Assembly: GCA_964035015.1 (NCBI GenBank)
Contig: OZ036013.1
Location: 9,442,366 to 9,506,365, forward strand
Length of the DNA: 64,000 bases
Reading direction: 5' to 3'
From: Corallium rubrum
Taxonomy: Eukaryota > Cnidaria > Anthozoa > Scleralcyonacea > Coralliidae
Of the stretch, positions 19,519 to 29,924 are shown piece by piece. Numbering within the stretch: the stretch's first letter is position 1; every line of letters begins with the position of its first letter. Below the pieces are notes generated by a model. It made no database searches. It saw only the letters and a program-made list of their open reading frames with translations, and was not told where the DNA came from. A program made the position numbers and the translations under genes.

Positions 19519-21723
19519 TTAAGTATTGGTACACCTGGTCTCAAGGCAGTTCTCTCTTTCCACAAAGCAAGAATCGATGTATTTTGCAGTAAGGGAAATT
19601 ATATTTGGATCCCTTGAAGACATAATGTTATGTAATAGTATTACATGTAGTTCCTCTTCAGAGGAATTGTTGGGGGAATCATTGGTTAATTTTTCAAGGA
19701 AAGAAGATCTCAAGGTATTGTAACACTCGCATGTTAAAGCAAAGTGGTATTCATCTTCTATTTCATTTGCATTACATAACTTACACAATCGTTGGTCATG
19801 GGGAATGTTTTGATAACGACCATATTCTATAAGGAGTTTATGGTTGCTTATGCGAAATCGTGTGAGATTTTTCCTCTGAGTTGGATTTTTAGTAATGGTT
19901 AGATATTCTTCTAACTGGTATTCATTTTTAAATTTGCAGTAGAAGGAAAGCTTGGCAGAGTTTCTGAGCTTGTGTTTCCAAAATGTGATATATTTGTTCT
20001 TTATATCTTTTGTTAGTTGTGCAACTGATTGGTTGGACATAGATTCTAGTTCTGATATGTGGTTGGAATGGTCATAGAATTTAAGTATTTCTATAACAAT
20101 AGAGTAAAACGAGACTTTCCCATCAAGGTGAAGGTCTTTAGAAATTAAGAAAGCTTGCTTTGCAATTGATATTTCAGGCAGCATGTTTAGGTGGATAACA
20201 TACTTGAATAATCTTTTATGTATGTTTGTTAGTAAAGGTAACTTTCCAAGTTCACCTCTGCAAGCTATATTGCAGGCTTTGCGGTTCACTCCCAGATATG
20301 TCTTACAGAATCGTAGGTGAACTCTCTCAACTGGTGACTTATCCCAATTATTAAAGTCATTGTTGAGATAGGCCCCCCAGATTTCTGAGTTATACAAGAG
20401 AATAGGTGAGATAACACTATCAAAAATTTTAATGGCTAATTTAGGGTGTAGTAAATGGAGGTCAAGGTGTTTTCTTACTTTGTATAAGGCATGCAATGCT
20501 TTTTCAGCAAGCTGTTGGAGGGCTATTGTGAACTTGCCATTTGGTGTTAATTTGATTCCAAGGTAGCAATATTCTTGTGCAATGTTGACAATGTCATTGC
20601 CCAACATAAAAGTTGGAGGTGATGATTTTCTAGTACCTTTCTGGAAAATCATAATTTTTGTCTTTTTTAAGTTAATTTTCATCATCCATTTGCTGCACCA
20701 ATTATGAAGTTGGTCTAAGCATTTTTGAAGGCCAAATTTAGAACGAGATAATATAATAAGATCATCTGCATACATTAGACAGTTTAGTTTTGTTCCATTT
20801 GGAAGTATGAAAGGATCAGAGGATGTATTGTCAAAGAGTGTGGCCACTTCATTGATGTAAATGTTGAACAACAGTGGACTAAGAATACAACCTTGTCTGA
20901 CTCCCTTGGAATATGTGAAGAAAGGGGTTCTGGTTTTGTCTTGTCTCACTGCACATTTTGAATTAGAGTAAAGGCTTTTTATCAAGCTATAGAAATTTCC
21001 ACCTATTTTGGCTTTAAGTAATTTAAAAAAAAGTCCATCATGCCAAACTGAGTCAAATGCTTTTTTTAGATCAACAAAGCATGCATAGACTTTACCATTT
21101 TTGTTTTGGTTAACATGCTTGTCAATCAAGGTTTTCATAGTAAATATGTGATCAGCCGTTCTATGTCCAGATAGGAAACCAATTTGTGAGGGGTGGATGA
21201 GATTGTTATCTAGTGAGAATTTTGTTAGACGTTCGTTAAGAATCAAGCAGAAGAATTTTCCAAGGCAACTAGTCACACAAATTCCTCTGTAATTATTCGG
21301 ATCGCACTTGTCCCCTGATTTAAAAATTGGCGTGATTAGACCCTCACACCAGAGGTCAGGAAAATTTCCACTCTGTAGAATAAGGTTGAAAAGTTTACGA
21401 TATCCTTTAAGGAGAATATTAACACTATATTTAATCATTTCATTTTTTATTCTATCCATGTATGCAGATTTCTTATTTTTTAGTTTTAGTGCTGCCTTTA
21501 GAATATCATCATTTGTAATCAGTTCATCTAAATTATTGTGTTGATCTTTGGTAGATTCTGCATCTTTAAGGACATCAACCAGATGTTGTTGTTCATTGCC
21601 AAGATTGTGTTTGGAATGTAATGATTCAAAATGGGAATACCAGTTTTGATCAGATATTGGGGTTGATTCATTTGGATTATCAGTTAGATTATCACTCATG
21701 TTTTTAAGCTTTTTCCAAAACAA
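19519..21723 (-). CDS. LINE ORF2, reverse transcriptase part (copy 3)
   Basis: 734 codons in frame. The RT palm carries GKFFCLILNERLTKF, the FVDLKKAFDSVWHDGLF block near residue 215, KGVRQGCILSPLLFNIYINE near 270 and the catalytic YADD near residue 317. The C-terminal third has the CKLCNANEIEDEYHFALTC cluster shared by all copies. It copies the element RNA at the nicked target. It is the continuation of the endonuclease frame at 21737-23053: sister copies 5 and 7 read through this point, whereas here a T-run (A-run in sense) is 2 nt shorter, putting the two halves out of frame. The first codons near 21723 therefore follow a frameshift and are not a real start. Confidence 0.92.
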   Translation of the reverse strand: MFWKKLKNMSDNLTDNPNESTPISDQNWYSHFESLHSKHNLGNEQQHLVDVLKDAESTKDQHNNLDELITNDDILKAALKLKNKKSAYMDRIKNEMIKYSVNILLKGYRKLFNLILQSGNFPDLWCEGLITPIFKSGDKCDPNNYRGICVTSCLGKFFCLILNERLTKFSLDNNLIHPSQIGFLSGHRTADHIFTMKTLIDKHVNQNKNGKVYACFVDLKKAFDSVWHDGLFFKLLKAKIGGNFYSLIKSLYSNSKCAVRQDKTRTPFFTYSKGVRQGCILSPLLFNIYINEVATLFDNTSSDPFILPNGTKLNCLMYADDLIILSRSKFGLQKCLDQLHNWCSKWMMKINLKKTKIMIFQKGTRKSSPPTFMLGNDIVNIAQEYCYLGIKLTPNGKFTIALQQLAEKALHALYKVRKHLDLHLLHPKLAIKIFDSVISPILLYNSEIWGAYLNNDFNNWDKSPVERVHLRFCKTYLGVNRKACNIACRGELGKLPLLTNIHKRLFKYVIHLNMLPEISIAKQAFLISKDLHLDGKVSFYSIVIEILKFYDHSNHISELESMSNQSVAQLTKDIKNKYITFWKHKLRNSAKLSFYCKFKNEYQLEEYLTITKNPTQRKNLTRFRISNHKLLIEYGRYQNIPHDQRLCKLCNANEIEDEYHFALTCECYNTLRSSFLEKLTNDSPNNSSEEELHVILLHNIMSSRDPNIISLTAKYIDSCFVERENCLETRCTNT

Positions 21724-21736
21724 GTTGGGTTCATTT

Positions 21737-23053
21737 TCAGCGGCATTTTCTAGTTCTTCTAGATTTTTTAGAAAAAGTTTCTTTCTTTTGTTTTAGCAAA
21801 CTTTTATAATCTTTTAGGACGGTGTGATAGGCATTTCTCAACTCATTGTTTAGGGGATCCCTGTGTTTTTGGTTTGCCAATTTCCTAACACTGTGTCTTT
21901 TTAGTCTACATTCTCTATCAAACCATTTTTTATTCATAACATTTGTGATTTTCTGTCGGTGTTTCATTTTTTTAATTTTGAATGACTTTTTTACATTATC
22001 AAGAATAATGTTTTGAAATTGAGAGGCACATTCATCAACTCCATCCTTTGATTGAGGGAATTCAGAATTAATGAATGTTGTAAGGTTGTTTTGGGTGTGA
22101 GGAGATTTTAAATTTTCTAAGAAAGATTCAGCTGCACTATCTTCCCAAATGAATTGTAGAGGTAGTTTTTCTGAGAAATTTCGTATCCTGTCACTTTCAA
22201 TATATGTACTGGGGTTGTGCAAATAATTATTCTTTACCCATGTGACTATTTGGCTATGATCAGATAAGTAAGTTGGGGCTTTAACAATAAAATTATTAAT
22301 GGTTTGAAATAGTTCTTGGTCACAGATTATGTAGTCAACTACACTTGTTCCATTTTTTCCATGGAATGTAGGTTTACCAAGTGAGTCTCCTTTGGTCCTA
22401 CCATTTAAGATTCTAAAATTGCAACTCTTGCAAAGTTCAAGGAGACGTTTTCCATGGCTATTGATTGTACTATCAAAGCTTTGACGCTCTGGGGGATTAA
22501 AAGATGATATTGTTATATCATTGATGAAATTGTTTCCTTCTCTGGAGACATAATCTACGCATTTGCTAGTTCTAGCATTAAAGTCTCCAAGTATCATTAT
22601 ATTACCTTTTGTGGAGAAATATATAATGTCATTTTCTAGATTATCAAATATCTCACAATCAAAGTAATGTGAGTTTTCAGGTGGAATGTATACTCCACAT
22701 AAATATAGATCATTATTAGAACTAGTAATGGTTTTACTGATCTTACACCACAAATAGTTTTTTGTTTGCTTTACAATTGTGACCACATTCTCATATTCAA
22801 TTTTATATAATAAAGTGATACCACCAGATTTACGGCAACTTGATTTTGATTTTGGAGTTGCTGTGCATGTGGAGACTGCCTTGAAACCAGGAATAGCAGT
22901 AGCTGTATCCGACCAGGTTTCAGTTAAGAGTATAAAGTCATTGTGTTTTACACTATTAACAAAATCCTGATTTGTCAGTTTATCACCCATTGTTTTATGA
23001 CTCAAGCCATTTATGTTCCAGGCACTAATAGAAATTTCTGAATGCTTATTCAT
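21737..23053 (-). CDS. LINE ORF2, APE endonuclease part (copy 3)
   Basis: It starts MNKHSEISISAWNINGL and holds an exonuclease-endonuclease-phosphatase fold: LTETWSDT near residue 45, LYLCGVYIPPENSHYF near 120, MILGDFNAR near 155, VVDYIICDQ near 240 and LSDHSQIVTW near 268. This domain nicks the genomic target for target-primed reverse transcription. The last residues (after FSKK) are out of frame because of the 2-nt homopolymer loss relative to copies 5 and 7. Intact ORF2 would be about 1178 aa. Confidence 0.92.
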   Translation of the reverse strand: MNKHSEISISAWNINGLSHKTMGDKLTNQDFVNSVKHNDFILLTETWSDTATAIPGFKAVSTCTATPKSKSSCRKSGGITLLYKIEYENVVTIVKQTKNYLWCKISKTITSSNNDLYLCGVYIPPENSHYFDCEIFDNLENDIIYFSTKGNIMILGDFNARTSKCVDYVSREGNNFINDITISSFNPPERQSFDSTINSHGKRLLELCKSCNFRILNGRTKGDSLGKPTFHGKNGTSVVDYIICDQELFQTINNFIVKAPTYLSDHSQIVTWVKNNYLHNPSTYIESDRIRNFSEKLPLQFIWEDSAAESFLENLKSPHTQNNLTTFINSEFPQSKDGVDECASQFQNIILDNVKKSFKIKKMKHRQKITNVMNKKWFDRECRLKRHSVRKLANQKHRDPLNNELRNAYHTVLKDYKSLLKQKKETFSKKSRRTRKCR

Positions 23054-23355
23054 TTTGAGGTTATAGTAAATGAATTATTCCGAGAGTGACCGATTGACTT
23101 TTGGTAAGTACGATAGATAGTTAAATGATACAGTAGGCACTATTGCTATTCATTAAAATAGACCTAATGCAATAAAATAAACCAATATCTGTAGTACAGT
23201 AATTTTAACTGTACTATTGCTATAATGACTATTAAATGAATACTGTAAAACCTATTTCACTATAAATAAAAAGATATTAATTAATATAATATTACTTATG
23301 GTAGTAACTAGAGAGTATTTAAGACTATATAATTGTTGTAAGTTCACTCACATAA

Positions 23356-25800
23356 TTAGCTGATATATCCATGTAGGAGGTTTACCAACTCCACAAAGTG
23401 TGGTGGCAGAGCAGGAAATCGGTTGCTGTGTTGCATCTTCTTCTCAAGCAATGGGGCACCAATATCTTGACTCTTAGGTGCAAATGGTGGTAAAGGTACA
23501 TGTATCTTTGTAGAGGTTGGTGTATTGCTGTTAGGTGGGTAGGCATAAAATGAATAAGGAGAATGTTGGTGGGGAATAATACCAGGAAAAGGGTATCTTA
23601 AGGGATGATGAGGTGGTGGCATGCTCGGAGGAGTATGGGGTCTGTATGGATGTGGATTAATTGGTGGTTTGGGAGTATATGTGTGGTTATTAATACTGGG
23701 AGAGACCATTCTACTTGGTGTATGAAGATGGTTTGGGTGGTGTGGAGCTTCAACTTTCATTGATGTCTTAGATGTTCTTCTGGAGGTGTTGTAAAAGAAT
23801 GCCCTCTTTAGATTCTTGGCAAAGAGTCGGACTCCTTTCTCATTCAAGTGTTTCTTGTCATACAAGATTGCACTAGCTTGAAACAGATTGGTGTGTTCGA
23901 TTAAGTGAACATTGGCCATTGATAGGCATTTCTGCTTTAGTTGGTTGTTGACTTCTAAGACCCTTGCATGTAGGTTGTCATCTCTTGGAAGAAGAGATGA
24001 AACTAGAACACGACTTCCTGGAAATTTTACTGTTATTATATTGAGTAAATCAGATGTTAGCCAAGATAATGTTGAATTTGATGATTTCTCTAAGTCATTT
24101 GTGCCAGTATGAATAATAAATGTTTTTGGTTGGTGAAATTCAGAATGTTCAAGAATTTCCTTGGCTTTCGATAATGTAGGACATCTAATATATCGGTAAG
24201 ATGCTCCTGGGCATAGCAGGTTAAGATCTAGTGATCGCCCATTTGAGTCGCATAGGATGATTGTATCAGATCTATATTTGTTTGGGTTATGATGCTTGTT
24301 TTTTCTTTCTGTAGGAAATACTTGGGTGGTTTCTGATTGGGCAGTTTTGTCTGTTGCTGGCTTGTTATTTGTTGGCCGGTTAGATGTTGGCTGGTTAGTT
24401 GTTGGCTGGTTAGTTGCTGGCTGGTTAGTTGCTGGTTGATTATTTTCTGGTTGGGTGGTTTCTGGCTGGTTAATTTCAGATTGATCAGGTGGTGGTTGGT
24501 TGCATGCTGGCTGGTTAATTTCTGTTTGGGTACAGGTAGTTGCTTGCTGGTTAGTTGCCGGTGGTTCAATTTCTGGTTGGTTAGATGCTGGCTGGTTAGT
24601 TTCTGGTTGGTCAGATGTTGGCTGGTTAATAATTGTTGGTTGTATGCTTGTGTTATTTGTCAGCTGGACATCAGGGTCGAAATTTGCTACTTCCATGGTG
24701 TTTGGTGTTCCATCACTACTATAAGTATGAGTATCAAGCACGGTTAACTGGTTGGAAGTTGGTATCGAGTAAATACATGTAAGGGTAGCATCTTGGCCAT
24801 CTTTGGTGTTGGAGGGACAATGTAAAGTGTTAGATATTGTTTGTATATTTGTAGTTGGGCAACTACTAACTGATGTTGACTTGTCTTGTTGATGGTGGGT
24901 ATCTTTTACCTTATTAAGTTGTTTGGTCAGGTTGTTTACTTTCTTTTCAAGATTGCCACATGTCACTGCAGAGTCATTCAATAGTTGAGTTGCCTCTATA
25001 CTGGCAATTCTTTCATTCAAGGACTTAATCTGGCAATCTTTGTGTTGTATTTCTGCTGACATTTCTTCCATGGTTTTTGTCATATGTTGTTTGAAAGAAA
25101 CAAAGTCTGATTCTAACGAGGCAAGATTTAGTTTGACCATGTTAAAGGATTTCTCGCGTGATGGAGTCATTGACGATGGGGTGTTTGAAGACTCTTCGAT
25201 TTCAAATTCATCATTTGTCTGACATGTGGACGGTTTTTTTGGTTTTTCGTTTGGTTCATCACCGTCAAGGGTTTCGGACAATTGCTGGAGAAAGAGATCC
25301 AGGTCTTTTGTCGTTGATTCATTCAAAAGTTTGTCTGGTGAATTGACCATGGCAAGTAGCGTGTTGAATTCAGTATTTCCCCATTCGTGGAGGAAACGAC
25401 CTTGAATCTGGATTCTACCCGTGCTTGTAAAGACAGATATGGCAACAATATTTTCAGCATTACTGGTGAGAGAAAGATGAATGATTACCTTGTCACACTT
25501 TGACGAATCGTTGTAAGTCTGTTGTTCTTCCCAAAGCGATTTCAGCATGGAGTTGTTTTGGAGGCCAATATAGTAGCGATCATGAAGAGCACGTGTCCAG
25601 AGGAGAATCCTTTCCTCTGAAGTCGCAAAAGCTACACACTTCGATGCTGGCTTATAAATGTTGAAATCTAACTCTTCGTATGGGACTGTTTTTGCCTTTG
25701 TAGTTTTAAATTGATCCACTTGATATCGAGTGAAAGTTGCGTCAGGAGTTGTGGCGACCATGCCGTGCATTACTCCAAATTTCTCATGTTTTGTTGACAT
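23356..25800 (-). CDS. LINE ORF1 with SGNH/GDSL esterase domain (copy 3)
   Basis: 814 aa from the ATG at 25800; the open frame extends 21 codons upstream from a TTG, so the ATG is preferred. Parts in order: an N-terminal domain with VFTSTGRIQIQGRFLHEWG near residue 110-130; a predicted coiled coil near 220-290; an Asn/Gln/Pro-rich repeat of the NQPETNQPASNQPE type near 390-490; an SGNH hydrolase fold near 515-665 (CDSNGRSL with the nucleophile serine, IIHTGTNDL, and YDKKHLNEKG with the Asp-x-x-His); and a Pro/His-rich tail. ORF1 esterases are known in CR1/L2-group LINEs and are thought to act in membrane or RNP handling. The frame is fully open. Confidence 0.88.
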   Translation of the reverse strand: MSTKHEKFGVMHGMVATTPDATFTRYQVDQFKTTKAKTVPYEELDFNIYKPASKCVAFATSEERILLWTRALHDRYYIGLQNNSMLKSLWEEQQTYNDSSKCDKVIIHLSLTSNAENIVAISVFTSTGRIQIQGRFLHEWGNTEFNTLLAMVNSPDKLLNESTTKDLDLFLQQLSETLDGDEPNEKPKKPSTCQTNDEFEIEESSNTPSSMTPSREKSFNMVKLNLASLESDFVSFKQHMTKTMEEMSAEIQHKDCQIKSLNERIASIEATQLLNDSAVTCGNLEKKVNNLTKQLNKVKDTHHQQDKSTSVSSCPTTNIQTISNTLHCPSNTKDGQDATLTCIYSIPTSNQLTVLDTHTYSSDGTPNTMEVANFDPDVQLTNNTSIQPTIINQPTSDQPETNQPASNQPEIEPPATNQQATTCTQTEINQPACNQPPPDQSEINQPETTQPENNQPATNQPATNQPTTNQPTSNRPTNNKPATDKTAQSETTQVFPTERKNKHHNPNKYRSDTIILCDSNGRSLDLNLLCPGASYRYIRCPTLSKAKEILEHSEFHQPKTFIIHTGTNDLEKSSNSTLSWLTSDLLNIITVKFPGSRVLVSSLLPRDDNLHARVLEVNNQLKQKCLSMANVHLIEHTNLFQASAILYDKKHLNEKGVRLFAKNLKRAFFYNTSRRTSKTSMKVEAPHHPNHLHTPSRMVSPSINNHTYTPKPPINPHPYRPHTPPSMPPPHHPLRYPFPGIIPHQHSPYSFYAYPPNSNTPTSTKIHVPLPPFAPKSQDIGAPLLEKKMQHSNRFPALPPHFVELVNLLHGYIS

Positions 25801-25908
25801 TGTGGTGTCTGATTTTTCAGATTTCGATATCAGACGTTTAAATCTTCGTTTACCAAAAGACAATCGGTATAACTCGCAATATATTTAAAACAAACTACTC
25901 ATTCATCA

Positions 25909-26055
25909 GAGGAGAGGAGAGGAGAGGAGAGGAGAGGAGAGGAGAGGAGAGGAGAGGAGAGGAGAGGAGAGGAGAGGAGAGGAGAGGAGAGGAGAAGAGA
26001 GGAGAGGAGAGGAGAGGAGAGGAGAGGAGAGGAGAGGAGAGGAGAGGTAAAGGTA
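25909..26055. repeat. (GGAGA)n pentamer array
   Basis: About 27 nearly uniform GGAGA units lie between the 5' end of LINE copy 3 and the 3' tail of copy 4, ending GGTAAAGGTAA. Confidence 0.95.
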
Positions 26056-26308
26056 AATAATAGCTTTATTGGCATTACCTATTTTACATCAGGTATTGCT
26101 AAAGCTTACATTTTATGAAAGAGAAAAAGAAACAGTAAATCTACTTAGATTAAATACAATGTTGAATTTACGTTTACAAGTAAGTTGACTGTTGATGGGT
26201 ATATTGCCCGCAAATAAACATTCCTTTCTAAAGGTAGAAAGGAATGCCCACCTGCAGACTATATGATATATAAAGATAATAAATTAATGAATTAGTTACG
26301 TATAGTAA
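26056..26308 (-). mobile_element. LINE copy 4: short 3' UTR fragment
   Basis: Only about 250 bp of the 3' UTR remain, breaking at ACGTATAGTAA. It has a 7-bp deletion (CATCAAC) relative to copy 3. Confidence 0.88.
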
Positions 26309-26686
26309 GGAGAGGAGAGGAGAGGAGACGAGAGGAGAGGAAAGCAGAGCAGAGGAGAGCAGAAGAGAGCAGAGGTGAGCAGAGGTGAGGTAAGGTAAGC
26401 TAACGTAAGGTAAGGTAAGGTAAGGTAAGGTAAGGTGAGGTGAGGTGAGGTGAGGTGAGGTGAGGTGAGGTGAGGTGAGGTGAGGTGAGGTGAGGTGAGG
26501 TGAGGTGAGGTGAGGTGAGGTGAGGTGAGGTGAGGTGAGGTGAGGTGAGGTGAGGTGAGGTGAGGTGAGGTGAGGTGAGGTGATCAGGTGAGGTGAGGTG
26601 AGGTGAGGTGAGGTGAGGTGAGGTGAGGTGAGGTGAGGTGAGGTGAGGTGAGGTGAGTTGAGGTGAGGTGAGGTGAGGTAAAGGTA
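26309..26686. repeat. pentamer array GGAGA to GGTAA to GGTGA
   Basis: GGAGA/GCAGA variants pass into GGTAA (about 26391-26435) and then about 48 GGTGA units with one TCA insert near 26583, then GGTAA at the LINE copy 5 tail. Unit changes are single substitutions. Confidence 0.95.
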
Positions 26687-27098
26687 AATAATAGCTTTAT
26701 TAGCATGACCTATATAGTACATTTGGTATTGCTAAAGCTTACAATTTAAAGAGACAGAGATAATAACAAATCTACTTAAATTAAACTACATACATTGTTA
26801 GATTTATGTTTACAGATAAGAGTAATATACAATACAAATATAGTAAGTTAAATTAATAGATCAACACTAAGTTGATGGGTATATGGCCTGCAAGCAAACA
26901 TTCTTCCCTGAAAGTAGAAAGGAATGCCCGCCTGCAGACTATATAATATATAAAAATAGTAAATTAATGAATTAGTTACGTATAGTAAATAATTCAACAG
27001 TGAGTTTAATCACCTGCTTGCGGACATTCCTTTCTAATAAGGCAGAAAGTAATGCCTGCATGCAGGCTACTTGGTTACATTAACTAATTAGTAACTTA

Positions 27099-29108
27099 TT
27101 AAGTATTGGTACACCTGGTCTCAAGGCAGTTCTCTCTTTCCACAAAGCAAGAATCGATGTATTTTGCAGTAAGGGAAATTATATTTGGATCCCTTGAAGA
27201 CATAATGTTATGTAGTAGTATTACATGTAGTTCCTCTACAGAGGAATTGTTGGAGGAATCATTGGTTAATTTTTCAAGGAAAGAAGATCTCAAGGTATTG
27301 TAACACTCGCATGTTAAAGCAAAGTGGTATTCATCTTCTATTTCATTTGCATTACATAACTTACACAATCGTTGGTCATGGGGAATGTTTTGATAACGAC
27401 CGTATTCTATAAGGAGTTTATGGTTGCTTATGCGAAATCGTGTGAGATTTTTTCTCTGAGTTGGATTTTTAGTAATGGTTAGATATTCTTCTAATTGATA
27501 TTCATTTTTAAATTTGCAGTAGAAGGAAAGCTTGGCAGAGTTTCTGAGCTTGTGTTTCCAAAATGTGATATATTTGTTCTTTATATCTTTTGTTAGTTGT
27601 GCAACTGATTGGTTGGACATAGATTCTAGTTCTGATATGTGGTTGGAATGGTCATAGAATTTAAGTATTTCTATAACATTAGAGTAAAACGAGACTTTCC
27701 CATCAAGGTGAAGATCTTTAGAAATTAAGAAAGCTTGCTTTGCAATTGATGTTTCAGGCAGCATGTTTAGGTGGATAACATACTTGAATAATCTTTTATG
27801 TATGTTTGTTAGTAAAGGTAACTTTCCAAGTTCACCTCTGCAAGCTATATTGCAGGCTTTGCGGTTCACTCCCAGATATGTCTTACAGAATCGTAGGTGA
27901 ACTCTCTCAACTGGTGACTTATCCCAACTATTAAAGTCATTATTGAGATAGGCCCCCCAGATTTCTGAGTTATACAAGAGAATAGGTGAGATAATACTAT
28001 CAAAAATTTTAATGGCTAACTTAGGGTGTAGTAAATGGAGGTCAAGGTGTTTTCTTACTTTGTATAAAGCATGCAATGCTTTTTCAGCAAGCTGTTGGAG
28101 GGCTATTGTGAACTTGCCATTTGGTGTTAATTTGATTCCAAGGTAGCAATATTCTTGTGCAATGTTGACAATGTCATTGCCCAACATAAAAGTTGGAGGT
28201 GATGATTTTCTAGTACCTTTCTGGAAAATCATAATTTTTGTCTTTTTTAAGTTAATTTTCATCATCCATTTGCTGCACCAATTATGAAGTTGGTCTAAGC
28301 ATTTTTGAAGGCCAAATTTAGAACGAGATAATATAATAAGATCATCCGCATACATTAGACAGTTTAGTTTTGTTCCATTTGGAAGTATGAAAGGATCAGA
28401 GGATGTATTGTCAAAGAGTGTGGCCACTTCATTGATGTAAATGTTGAACAACAGTGGACTAAGAATACAACCTTGTCTGACTCCCTTGGAATATGTGAAG
28501 AAAGGGGTTCTGGTTTTGGCTTGTCTCACTGCACATTTTGAATTAGAGTAAAGACTTTTTATCAAGCTATAGAAATTTCCACCTATTTTGGCTTTAAGTA
28601 ATTTTAAAAAAAGTCCATCATGCCAAACTGAGTGAAATGCTTTTTTTAGATCAGCAAAGCATGCATAGACTTTACCATTTTTGTTTTGGTTAACATGCTT
28701 GTCAATCAAGGTTTTCATAGTAAATATGTGATCAGCCGTTCTATGTCCAGATAGGAAACCAATTTGTGAGGGGTGGATGAGATTGTTATCTAGTGAGAAT
28801 TTTGTTAGACATTCGTTAAGAATCAAGCAGGCAACTAGTCACACAAATTCCTCTGTAATTATTGGGATCGCACTTGTCTCCTGATTTAAAAATTAGCGTG
28901 ATTAAACCCTCACACCAGAGGTCAGGAAAATTTCCACTCTGTCGAATAAGGTTGAAAAGTTTATGATATCCTTTAAGGAGAATATTAACACTATATTTAA
29001 TCATTTTATTTTTTATTCTATCCATGTATGCAGATTTCTTATTTTTTAGTTTTAGTGCTGCCTTTAGAATATCATCATTTGTAATCAGTTCATCTAAATT
29101 ATTGTGTT
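27099..29108 (-). pseudogene. LINE ORF2 RT part, copy 5 (broken)
   Basis: Frames 28826-27099 and 29025-28816 cover the RT and C-terminus, including YADD and the C-terminal cysteine cluster. A 14-nt deletion near 28830 (after AATCAAGCAG) shifts the frame, and the inserted element at 29109 separates this part from the endonuclease. The protein cannot be made whole. Confidence 0.9.
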
Positions 29109-29924
29109 CAGCCCAGGCGAAAATTTCATGAATTGTTCATGAACAATTCATGAACATGGTTCATGAACATTCATCAAAAGTGCATGAACTGTTCATGAAT
29201 ATGCATGAACGTTAAATGGCCGCATTCCTTATAAACTTCATGAACATTTGTGTTCATGAACTGTTCATGAACTTTGATAGGTCAAACGTTCATGAATTGT
29301 TCATGAACGATTCATGAACAATGTTCATGAAAGTTCATGAAAAGATTCATGAACATTAAATGGCCGGTTCATGAAAGTGACGGTTCATGAACAGTTCATG
29401 AACTTTGATAGTTCAAACGTTCATGAATTGTTCATGAACGATTCATGAATAATGTTCATGAAAGTTCATGAAAAGATTCATGAACATTAAATGGCCGGTT
29501 CATGAAAGTGACGGTTCATGAACAGTTCATGAACTTACTGATGTGAAATGTTCACGAATAATTCATGATAATTAATCTTCATGAAAGTGACAGTTCATGA
29601 ACAGTTCATGAACTTACTGATGTGAAATGTTCACGACAAATTAAATTTTGATCAATATTAAAACACAAGCAAAAGCAGATAAAAATTTAGTATAACCCAA
29701 GGGTTTCAGTCAGTTTTAGAGATCTCGTTTTTTCTCGGTGTGACTTTCAAAGCAGCTGGTCCAAAGCTGGCCTAGGCCAATTTCCGACACTCTTACTGCT
29801 ATTTTTACCTGTGATTGAACAGTTGCGGATCTCTTCAATGGTAAATAAAGCTCTAAATACCGTTTCTGTAATTTTTGGAATGGGATCGAAAACCAAGAAG
29901 GTGAACAAACTTTGGGCAAAATCA

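Larger units (their letters stand above)
19150..25908 (-). mobile_element. LINE copy 3: full-length CR1/L2-type element
   Basis: About 6.76 kb. From 5' to 3': a short leader (25908-25801), ORF1, a ~300-bp spacer, ORF2 (endonuclease then RT) and a ~370-bp 3' UTR ending AATAAAGCTATTATTTACC followed by TTACC units. Both ends abut pentamer arrays: GGAGA beyond the 5' end and GGTAA/GGAGA beyond the 3' end. It is the reference copy for the family. One homopolymer frameshift in ORF2 (see below) is the only evident lesion. Confidence 0.93.

Noticed and set aside
24337-24747. Plus-strand 136-aa Trp/Leu-rich frame
   Set aside because: It is the antisense shadow of the Asn/Gln/Pro repeat of LINE ORF1; the same shadow occurs at 50731-51234 opposite copy 7.
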